From assembly GCA_002438345.1 (NCBI GenBank), contig DJUJ01000073.1, positions 9,320 to 19,282 of the forward strand: DNA of 9,963 bases, in the 5' to 3' direction. A program made the position numbers and the translations under genes. The notes below the pieces were generated by a model that worked only from the letters and a program-made list of their open reading frames with translations, was not told where the DNA came from and ran no database searches. This document shows, one piece after another, positions 1 to 5,077 of the stretch (its first letter is position 1; the number at the start of each line of letters is the position of its first letter). This stretch comes from Paenibacillus sp. UBA6285 (GTDB lineage: Bacteria > Bacillota > Bacilli > Paenibacillales > Paenibacillaceae).

Positions 1-1271
1 ATTCGAGAAATTCGCTTATTATCTGTTTCTTCCACAATAAACAAATGATCATCAAATTCTACAGACTGCCCTTTTTGAGGTGGATTAACCTCCAGTTTAG
101 AATACAACCAACCGCCTATCGTATCGTAATCCTCTGTTTCCATATGAATACCCAAAAGATCATTAATCTCTTCAATAAGCATCAAGCCGTCGATGGAGTG
201 TTCATCCTCCCCCAGCTTCTCAACACCAGGACGTTCTTCATCGAATTCATCCTGAATTTCGCCCACAATTTCCTCCATGATATCTTCTAGCGTAACCATT
301 CCTGATGTTCCGCCGTACTCATCAATCAGAATGGCAATTTGTGTCTTCGCACGCTGCATGACCTTCAGCAGAGCACTAATCTGAATAGATTCTGGAACGG
401 TTAGTATAGGACGAATTAATTTATGATAGCTTTGTGCGCGATCCCTAATTAAGTCTTTGATATGAATGAAGCCTAGAATGTGATCCTTATCTCCGTCACA
501 GACTGGATAACGCGTCCTCATTCCATCAAAAGCAACCTCAAGGTTCTCTTCAGTTGAAAGATTATTATTCAGGCAGATCATTTCTGTCCGAGGAATCATG
601 ATCTCCCGAGCCATTGTATCAACAAATTCAAAAATATTGTCAACCAGCGCCATTTCGGTATTATCAATTAAGCCACTTTTGTTACTTTCTTGCATGATAA
701 TACGGATCTCTTCTTCCGTATGCGCCGTTCCCAGCTCTGAAGCTGGGGCTAAACGGAAGATCCGCAATAAACCACGTGCCAGCCCATTTACGATCCATAT
801 CACTGGATACATGATCTTGTAAAACACATTCATCGGTCCAGATGTTAGCAGAAGGACAGATTCAGCCTTGTTAACTGCAATGGTCTTAGGTGCAAGCTCA
901 CCAAGTACGATATGCAAGATAGTTATGAACATTAGAGCAATAATCAAAGATACAACATTAACAGTGGTTACTCCAAAACCTATACTTCCTAATAAAGGCC
1001 CGATAAGGTTAGCTATAGCTGGTTGCCCCAGCCATCCTAGCGCAAGCGAAGCCAATGTAATACCAAGTTGACAGGCGGATAGATAACCTTCCAAGTTGCG
1101 AACGATGCTTCTCGCTTTTAAAGCTTTTTTACTACCTTCTTCAATAAGGGTATCAATTCTACCGCTTCGTACTTTCACCATTGCATATTCGACTGAAACA
1201 AAGAATCCATTCAACAATACCAACAGAATAATAAGACCTACGTGTAATATACCGGGTAAAGGGTCGCTCAA
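1..1271 (-). CDS. CNNM/CorC-type hemolysin-family membrane protein (DUF21 + CBS), 3' end cut by window
   Basis: About 423 codons read from a TTG at 1271 to the window edge. Residues 1-185 form a DUF21/CNNM transmembrane domain with hydrophobic stretches near 10-28, 68-92, 101-124 and 138-165, including the family-like ITLASLALGWLGQP. TEEEIRIIMQES (185-196) leads into a CBS pair at about 215-335, with MIPRTEM at 225-231 and IDEYGGTSGMVTLEDI at 316-331. The transporter-associated CorC_HlyC domain follows from about 350 and is almost complete, so perhaps 10-20 residues are missing. Family members act in Mg2+ or other divalent-cation efflux or homeostasis (for example MpfA/YhdP of B. subtilis); the substrate here is unproven. 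TTG is chosen because the frame has a TAG four codons upstream and no ATG or GTG until residue 31. The gene is alone downstream of its own promoter and long leader. Confidence 0.93.
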   Translation of the reverse strand, partial: MSDPLPGILHVGLIILLVLLNGFFVSVEYAMVKVRSGRIDTLIEEGSKKALKARSIVRNLEGYLSACQLGITLASLALGWLGQPAIANLIGPLLGSIGFGVTTVNVVSLIIALMFITILHIVLGELAPKTIAVNKAESVLLLTSGPMNVFYKIMYPVIWIVNGLARGLLRIFRLAPASELGTAHTEEEIRIIMQESNKSGLIDNTEMALVDNIFEFVDTMAREIMIPRTEMICLNNNLSTEENLEVAFDGMRTRYPVCDGDKDHILGFIHIKDLIRDRAQSYHKLIRPILTVPESIQISALLKVMQRAKTQIAILIDEYGGTSGMVTLEDIMEEIVGEIQDEFDEERPGVEKLGEDEHSIDGLMLIEEINDLLGIHMETEDYDTIGGWLYSKLEVNPPQKGQSVEFDDHLFIVEETDNKRISR

Positions 1272-1423
1272 TTTATAATCCTATCCATCATTCTCCGTAC
1301 GGATGGATAGGCCCACCTCCTTCGTTTTTTCAAAGTATTGGCATGAAGCTTGCCAGTTGTTCCTTTCAGTATCAATTTCCCAATGGTTTCATCTCCAATC
1401 TAGAATCACGAATTTGAATATAT
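1272..1423 (-). promoter_or_regulatory. Long structured 5' leader of the CNNM gene
   Basis: From the predicted start of transcription near 1423 to the TTG at 1271 there are about 150 nt with no convincing gene. Two perfect inverted repeats are visible: TGGCA/TGCCA at 1340-1356 (7-nt loop) and a 9-bp pair CTATCCATC/GATGGATAG at 1281-1289 and 1302-1310 (12-nt loop). Between them lies the strong Shine-Dalgarno AAGGAGGTG (complement of 1314-1322), 44 nt from the start codon. If the 30-nt hairpin forms, that distance falls to about 14 nt. A weaker AGGA sits 7-8 nt from the TTG, at the base of the hairpin. I do not recognise a known riboswitch class, including the M-box. The remainder of the gene-free stretch 1272-1585 holds the promoter at 1430-1459 and the gerQ terminator. 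Confidence 0.5.
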
Positions 1424-1429
1424 ACTTTC

Positions 1430-1459
1430 ATTATATAAATATATTGGTTGCATTCGCAA
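1430..1459 (-). promoter_or_regulatory. Probable sigma-A promoter of the CNNM gene
   Basis: Read on the minus strand there is TTGCGA (1459-1454), an 18-nt spacer and a perfect TATAAT (1435-1430). The -35 matches four of six positions. The surroundings are very AT-rich, which raises the chance of a false hit, but the site lies between the gerQ terminator and the CNNM gene, where a promoter is needed. Transcription would start near 1423. Confidence 0.5.
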
Positions 1460-1530
1460 GCATGCGTGTCCTTTCGAAAAAAAATGGGTCTCTTTATTCC
1501 CCTTATTATTCCAAAATATCATTATATATA

Positions 1531-1563
1531 AAGAAAAACCCCTAACCGTTTGGCTTTGGGGTT
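1531..1563 (-). terminator. Rho-independent terminator of cwlJ-gerQ
   Basis: On the minus strand, AACCCC/GGGGTT outer arms (1537-1542 and 1558-1563) plus a short inner AACC/GGTT stem with one bulge form a hairpin. It is followed by a TTTTTCTTT tract, the complement of 1530-1538. It lies 23 bases after the gerQ stop, as expected for the end of that operon. Confidence 0.8.
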
Positions 1564-1585
1564 CATCCGAAAAATATGGACTAGA

Positions 1586-2044
1586 TTAGCGACAGTTTCT
1601 CGTTGTAGGGGGATTGCCGATCACACCAGGATATTGATAAGTAAGGGGCTCATCAAATGTAGCATAATCAAAATAAATCATAAGTAATACGGTGCGTTGA
1701 CCAGTTTCTGGGTCACTGATAATAATGTGGTCACGGCCCGCAGCTTCCAATACACCCTTGTAGATTTTGGCATTCCACTCTTTGTTATTTTCGTACGTAT
1801 AATAAAATGTACCTACTTTGCCTAAATTCAGTCGGAAAATATTCTCGATATAAGATTGTTCGTACTGTTGTGGTGGGGTTTGGACTACAACCCCTCCTGG
1901 TGTCATCGGACTTCCGCTAGTGACTTGTGGCGGCATGCTGCCCATGCCTTGCATGCCTTGCATTCCTGTTGACATTGGCATTTGCATACCTGAAGAAACA
2001 CTACCAATAGTGTAAGTGACGGGACGGTATGGTTGAACGATCAT
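1586..2044 (-). CDS. gerQ: Spore coat/germination protein GerQ
   Basis: 152 residues. GerQ is an inner spore coat protein needed for CwlJ to localise or function during Ca-DPA-triggered cortex hydrolysis, and in B. subtilis it is cross-linked by the transglutaminase Tgl. The conserved domain is clear at about 63-135: YIENIFRLNLGKVGTFYYT, then NNKEWNAKIYKG and AAGRDHIIISDPETGQR. Residues 14-60 are low-complexity, rich in Met, Gly, Gln and Pro (GMQGMQGMGSMPP). The start has AGGAGG 9 nt upstream. The gene follows cwlJ by 82 bases on the same strand, the arrangement known in B. subtilis. Oddity: the first lysine is residue 76, whereas the B. subtilis protein carries N-terminal lysines used for cross-linking. 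The identification rests on the C-terminal domain plus context and is strong. Confidence 0.95.
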   Translation of the reverse strand: MIVQPYRPVTYTIGSVSSGMQMPMSTGMQGMQGMGSMPPQVTSGSPMTPGGVVVQTPPQQYEQSYIENIFRLNLGKVGTFYYTYENNKEWNAKIYKGVLEAAGRDHIIISDPETGQRTVLLMIYFDYATFDEPLTYQYPGVIGNPPTTRNCR

Positions 2045-2070
2045 TTAATGAAACCTCCTAAATGTTTATC

Positions 2071-2085
2071 GGAGCAGTTGCTCCC
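2071..2085 (-). other. Intercistronic stem-loop between cwlJ and gerQ
   Basis: GGAGC-AACT-GCTCC on the minus strand forms a 5-bp stem with a tetraloop, 27 bases before the gerQ start. There is no following T-run, so it is not a terminator. It might stabilise the gerQ message or mark processing, but it could equally be chance. Confidence 0.3.
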
Positions 2086-2126
2086 TTTGGGCACAAAAGA
2101 AACTTTACACTAGCTTTCTGACTCTG

Positions 2127-2558
2127 CTAATTGCCAATAAATACAGCCGGGCAATCTTCTCCAGTCGGAGTAAAGAAACAATGAGCTTTAAAGCGGCCTG
2201 TGTTTTGTTGGTTGTACCAGGTTGGAGGACAATCTCCTACAGGACGGAAGAACCATAAAGCATTGGTCGCTGGCCAAGTTCTTTCACCAGCAATTGCACG
2301 TTTGGCAAGACGGATGTCTGCTTCTCTTGCTCGTTGATAGAAATATGATTTCTGCGGCGCTTCGAATCCTCCTGGACTTTGATAGACCATGTCATTCACA
2401 GTACGAATGTTCAAAAAATCCAGGCAATTCCCAAGAATCCGATTGACGCCAACATTCCCGACCATAAGCATGCCTAGATCTCCATCTTCTTCCGCTTCCG
2501 CTCTCATCAACCGAGCCAGCACCTTTACATCTTCCGAGTTCGTTTTGATGACGGCCAC
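2127..2558 (-). CDS. cwlJ: Cell wall hydrolase CwlJ (spore cortex-lytic)
   Basis: 143 residues from a GTG start preceded by AAGGAGGAG at good spacing. CwlJ is a SleB-type (Hydrolase_2 fold) peptidoglycan hydrolase that degrades the spore cortex during germination and depends on GerQ. The sequence begins directly with the catalytic domain and has no signal peptide or peptidoglycan-binding domain, which separates CwlJ from the larger exported SleB. LARLMRAEAEEDG (14-26) corresponds to the family segment holding the catalytic glutamate, probably E21. VGNVGVNRI (33-41), NALWFFRP (99-106) and WYNQ....GRFKAHCFF (114-129) are further typical blocks. The length fits CwlJ of Bacillales. It is first in the operon with gerQ and has a sigma-E-like promoter at 2617-2645, pointing to mother-cell expression. 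Confidence 0.96.
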   Translation of the reverse strand: MAVIKTNSEDVKVLARLMRAEAEEDGDLGMLMVGNVGVNRILGNCLDFLNIRTVNDMVYQSPGGFEAPQKSYFYQRAREADIRLAKRAIAGERTWPATNALWFFRPVGDCPPTWYNQQNTGRFKAHCFFTPTGEDCPAVFIGN

Positions 2559-2616
2559 GCTGTCTCCTCCTTGGGGTCGCTTCTTGATTGCAACCTCGTT
2601 CTTAACTGCATGCTGT

Positions 2617-2645
2617 ATTGTATGTGCATTAGCCCAAGAGGTGAC
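2617..2645 (-). promoter_or_regulatory. Sigma-E-like promoter of cwlJ-gerQ
   Basis: The minus strand shows CATACAAT (complement of 2617-2624), an exact match to the sigma-E -10 consensus. Thirteen nt upstream is GTCACCTC (complement of 2638-2645), which shares the GTCA of the -35 consensus. Transcription would begin near 2610, about 50 nt ahead of the GTG start. cwlJ of B. subtilis is a sigma-E gene, which agrees. Confidence 0.65.
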
Positions 2646-2706
2646 AGTTCTCGCCTAATTTTCAAATCAGTCGCTTTTCGCTTAGTTGCACATTTATTCG
2701 CACATA

Positions 2707-2751
2707 AAAGCCATCTCCCTGCTCCGATGAATGGAACAGGGAGATGGCTTT
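2707..2751 (-). terminator. Strong terminator after the DUF2500 gene
   Basis: Perfect 15-bp inverted repeat: AAAGCCATCTCCCTG at 2707-2721 pairs with CAGGGAGATGGCTTT at 2737-2751 around a 15-nt loop. On the minus strand the stem runs into TTTTATG. It lies 23 bases after the stop of the gene ending at 2774. The stem is equally perfect on the other strand but has a poorer T-run there. Confidence 0.85.
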
Positions 2752-2773
2752 AGAATTAATGTATAGCTAATAA

Positions 2774-3169
2774 CTACTCCGCAGTAGAGTATTGTGGCTG
2801 TCGCGCAAATCCGTAATATCTAGTTCCTTGATAAGTAAGCATGCCTTTATCGCCTTCTGCACTCATTCCATATTCATGGCCATCTACTTTAAATTCTATT
2901 CGACTGCCACCATTCAATTCGTACGTTAAGTAGTATGTTGTACTCGTACGACTTGAACCATTATCTTCTTGAACCTGCTGCCTTATTTCACTTCGTTTGC
3001 TAACGATACGGGCAGGGATAGTTAACATGGGTGAGCTATTGTTTCGGCTCCATTGAAGCAAGCCCCTGCCTGCTGATACAGCAAGAATACCAACCATTAC
3101 AATGAGAAATATCGGCATCACCGTTCCGGAGAAATCAAACATCCATGACAGATCCGGGCCCATTCCCAT
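2774..3169 (-). CDS. DUF2500-family membrane-anchored protein
   Basis: 131 residues from the ATG at 3169. One membrane segment lies at about residues 16-34 (VMPIFLIVMVGILAVSAG). A soluble domain of about 90 residues follows with ARIVSKRSEIR, a TYYLTYEL strand, RIEFKVDGHEYGM and the closing GDKGMLTYQGTRYYGF, which I recognise as DUF2500. Function is unknown; the tail is probably outside the membrane, but topology is inferred. The frame stays open upstream to an ATG at 3247, adding 26 residues, but that start has no ribosome site. The one at 3169 has AAGGGGG 8 nt ahead, and the extra segment overlaps an inverted repeat at 3245-3283. The gene is monocistronic, with terminators on both sides. Confidence 0.8.
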   Translation of the reverse strand: MGMGPDLSWMFDFSGTVMPIFLIVMVGILAVSAGRGLLQWSRNNSSPMLTIPARIVSKRSEIRQQVQEDNGSSRTSTTYYLTYELNGGSRIEFKVDGHEYGMSAEGDKGMLTYQGTRYYGFARQPQYSTAE

Positions 3170-3244
3170 GACGTTTTCCCCCTTCATACCCATGTAATTC
3201 AGCCCTTTACTTAGCTTCGGGCACTTCTGTACATGTATATGCCT

Positions 3245-3283
3245 CATCTAGTCCAGAAAGCATTAAATTAGTAAGACTAGATG
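3245..3283. repeat. 9-bp perfect inverted repeat upstream of the DUF2500 gene
   Basis: CATCTAGTC (3245-3253) and GACTAGATG (3275-3283) are exact reverse complements separated by 21 bases. The pair lies 76 bases before the 3169 start and immediately beyond the terminator at 3288-3332. It may be an operator with two half-sites or a leader hairpin; I found no clear promoter to anchor it. Confidence 0.4.
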
Positions 3284-3285
3284 CA

Positions 3286-3332
3286 AAAAGACCACTTCGC
3301 TTTCTTAGAATTCAAGAAATCGAGTGGTCTTT
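3286..3332 (-). terminator. Terminator of the cysteine-rich small gene
   Basis: AAAGACCACT (3288-3297) pairs with AGTGGTCTTT (3323-3332), and an inner TTTCTT/AAGAAA stem closes a loop over GAATTC. On the minus strand the stem is followed by TTTTTGC. It sits 23 bases after the stop at 3356. Confidence 0.85.
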
Positions 3333-3355
3333 AATCATAGTTTTGAGTGAACAGA

Positions 3356-3532
3356 TTAAGCATGAACGAGGTCTAGCAATTGCTTAGTTTCGTCAGTCTG
3401 TTCATCTAACATACCGTTATCTGCCCAGCAAGCTCTGCATTTTTCTTCCGTTTCACACAGGTGAGCGTCATCACAGTTGTAGCAAAGTTGCAGCAGGTTT
3501 CTTGTCATATAATCTGTTTCAAAAGTTTTCAT
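3356..3532 (-). CDS. Small cysteine-rich protein of unknown function
   Basis: 58 residues from the ATG at 3532, which has AGGAGAG about 6-8 nt upstream. The open frame reaches 3601, but the longer start has no ribosome site and falls in the promoter region. I do not recognise the family. Five cysteines lie at 17, 20, 26, 32 and 35, giving two CxxC pairs (CYNC and CRAC) flanking DDAHLC with a histidine at 24. This suits binding of zinc or an iron-sulphur centre, or a redox role. The C-terminus is acidic (DEQTDETKQLLDLVHA). There is no signal peptide or membrane segment, so it is probably cytosolic. It is monocistronic. A promoter with an FNR/CRP-type palindrome precedes it, suggesting induction by low oxygen or a similar signal. 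That it is a real gene is supported by promoter, ribosome site and terminator all fitting. Confidence 0.75.
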   Translation of the reverse strand: MKTFETDYMTRNLLQLCYNCDDAHLCETEEKCRACWADNGMLDEQTDETKQLLDLVHA

Positions 3533-3591
3533 TGTAATCTCTCCTATTCGAAAGTTAAGTTTGTGAAAATTTGAACTTGTTCTATGTGTTA

Positions 3592-3620
3592 AATATATCA
3601 CACGATCATTTAAATGTCAT
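3592..3620 (-). promoter_or_regulatory. Sigma-A promoter of the cysteine-rich small gene
   Basis: On the minus strand, ATGACA (3620-3615), exactly 17 nt, then TATATT (3597-3592). Each hexamer differs from consensus at one position. Transcription would start near 3585, about 53 nt before the ATG at 3532. The -35 abuts the palindrome at 3620-3635. Confidence 0.65.
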
Positions 3621-3635
3621 GTGATTTTTTTCACA
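3620..3635. promoter_or_regulatory. FNR/CRP-family binding palindrome TGTGA-N6-TCACA
   Basis: TGTGA-TTTTTT-TCACA is a perfect consensus FNR-type box as known from B. subtilis, extended by one more symmetrical A/T pair on each side. Its centre (3627.5) is about 42 bp upstream of the predicted start of transcription, the class II activator position. A further half-site TGTGA (complement of 3598-3602) overlaps the region just before the -10. No gene lies on the plus strand nearby, so it should serve the small gene at 3356-3532. The exact regulator (FNR, or another CRP-family protein) cannot be told from the site. Confidence 0.6.
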
Positions 3636-3702
3636 TCTATAAAGAAAATTTTAATTAAGTTTTTTCCTTATATTCAATCAATCAAAAAACACATAATACT
3701 CT

Positions 3703-3750
3703 CAAAAAAGAAGCTGTCCCATAAGTAGCAATCACTACTTTTGAGACAGC
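3703..3750 (-). terminator. Terminator of the permease-lipoprotein operon
   Basis: GCTGTC (3713-3718) pairs with GACAGC (3745-3750), and an inner AAGTAG/CTACTT stem closes a CAATCA loop, with a short mismatched section between. On the minus strand it is followed by TTCTTTTTTG. It begins 12 bases after the lipoprotein stop. Confidence 0.85.
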
Positions 3751-3761
3751 CCCTATTCACT

Positions 3762-5051
3762 TTACATCACACGCCAACTAATCCCACCATTCGTAGTCTG
3801 TAAGAGGAGCGAGCGTTTTTCTTCTTTTTTCTCAAGCAAAAGCCAACCCACCTCTGAGGAGATAAACTGCATTTTAACAGCCTCTGGATATTCCACAAGC
3901 TTAGACTGCAGAACACTGCCCTCTGTAAGGGGGAGCCAAGTGTTCCCTTGATTAACTGTGTGGTAAAGGGTGTTGTCAATGATAGCCCAACCGAATTGTG
4001 AATTCAAGAACGTAGGAGCAATCTGATGATTTCCTTCGGTTTGACTCTTTAATCCAAAGGGTGTGAATTTCCAGTTCTCTCCACCATTAGCGGTAAAGTA
4101 ACCGTGGTAAGTGATCTTCTTTTCCTTATCATTTTGGCAGCCCACATCCATCCAGCCATTAGATTTACTATCATTGAAGAACTCTGGTTTGCCAGTAATC
4201 ACTCTGTCACAGCCTTCTAGTCGTTCGTTTAACAGAAAAGGTGGTCCCGGATTCCAACTCTGACCACCGTCCTTGGTCATAAAGATCTTAGGAAGGGCAC
4301 CTGTCTGCAGAGTCACAAATCCATCTACACGGTTCTTGAAAATCATTCCAGCGCTTACACCTGTTAATGGTATCGAATGATTTGGAAGGTTCGGATTATA
4401 TTGTTCATTCTGCATCACTTCTTCCCATGTGGCCCCACCGTCTGACGTTGAATAGAGGGCCTTGTTCTCTTTATTAGAAGTAGCGTTCGAGGAGGTCAAC
4501 AACCATCCCTGTGTTGGTGAATTGAAATAAACGGAAGTTACATCATTATCGTCACCTAGTGATGAGATTTTCCAGCTCTTCCCTCCATCTGTAGTTCGTA
4601 ACACTATGTTCTCTGTCGTACCAAATGCACTTCTTATAATCCAACCATGATTAGGGTCAGTAAAAAAAATACCTTTTCCATAGACAGGGGTGGAAGTGAA
4701 CTGCACATTTGGCGCAGGAGAAATATTAGCCCACGTCGCTCCATTATCATGGGTAACGTACAAACGAAGTTCATTTTTTGTAACACCCCAGACTATGCCC
4801 ACTGTCTCACTAAGCAGATGGAAACCCGTAATTCGAGTTTGAACTTGATATTTTGGGCCACTCTCAGTGTTAGTATTGTTACTAGGTGGTGTAATCAGGG
4901 TAATCGTCTGTCCTTCTTCCGGCGCTTCTGTAGGCTGTGGCTGTGGAGAAGGCTCCGGTGGAGGTGAAGAACATGCCGAGACTATCCACGCTAAAAAAAA
5001 TAGCATCATAAACATTCTTAGTGTTTTCAATCCCGCAGTCCTAGATGTCAA
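3762..5051 (-). CDS. Lipoprotein with seven Asp-box repeats (BNR/Ycf48-like beta-propeller)
   Basis: 429 residues if the TTG at 5051 is the start; it has GGAG 8 nt upstream. The frame also holds an earlier TTG at 5069 without a ribosome site. A signal peptide (MFMMLFFLAWIVSAC) ends in a lipobox with the cysteine at residue 27, so the protein should be lipid-anchored outside the membrane. A Pro-rich linker (PPPEPSPQPQPTEAPEE) follows. The rest carries seven Asp-box motifs of the form xDxGxxW: THDNGATW, TTDGGKSW, TSDGGATW, TKDGGQSW, TANGGENW, TVNQGNTW and TTNGGISW at about 100, 153, 202, 259, 320, 365 and 419, most followed or preceded by a GW strand. This predicts a seven-bladed propeller of the sialidase/Ycf48 fold class. 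No sialidase active-site pattern is evident, so a binding or assembly role is likelier than catalysis. It lies 26 bases after the permease and shares its terminator. Confidence 0.85.
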   Translation of the reverse strand: MTSRTAGLKTLRMFMMLFFLAWIVSACSSPPPEPSPQPQPTEAPEEGQTITLITPPSNNTNTESGPKYQVQTRITGFHLLSETVGIVWGVTKNELRLYVTHDNGATWANISPAPNVQFTSTPVYGKGIFFTDPNHGWIIRSAFGTTENIVLRTTDGGKSWKISSLGDDNDVTSVYFNSPTQGWLLTSSNATSNKENKALYSTSDGGATWEEVMQNEQYNPNLPNHSIPLTGVSAGMIFKNRVDGFVTLQTGALPKIFMTKDGGQSWNPGPPFLLNERLEGCDRVITGKPEFFNDSKSNGWMDVGCQNDKEKKITYHGYFTANGGENWKFTPFGLKSQTEGNHQIAPTFLNSQFGWAIIDNTLYHTVNQGNTWLPLTEGSVLQSKLVEYPEAVKMQFISSEVGWLLLEKKEEKRSLLLQTTNGGISWRVM

Positions 5052-5077
5052 TGCCCTCTCTCCTCTCAATTGAAATC

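Noticed and set aside
1272..1400. Upstream leader frame of about 43 codons ending in a TGA that overlaps the TTG of the CNNM gene
   Set aside because: It has no usable start codon with a ribosome site except two ATGs near its very end; the openness is likely chance, though the TTGA overlap is curious.
1303..1545. 80-codon plus-strand frame
   Set aside because: Covers the leader, promoter and gerQ terminator of the opposite strand; no ribosome site and AT-driven composition.
3170..3247. N-terminal extension of the DUF2500 protein from an ATG at 3247
   Set aside because: No ribosome site ahead of it, poor protein-like composition, and it overlaps an inverted repeat; the start at 3169 has AAGGGGG at 8 nt.
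3598..3624. Second FNR box formed by TCACA (3598-3602) and TGTGA (3620-3624)
   Set aside because: Half-sites are in the wrong order and 17 bases apart, unlike the TGTGA-N6-TCACA rule; kept only as an extra half-site.
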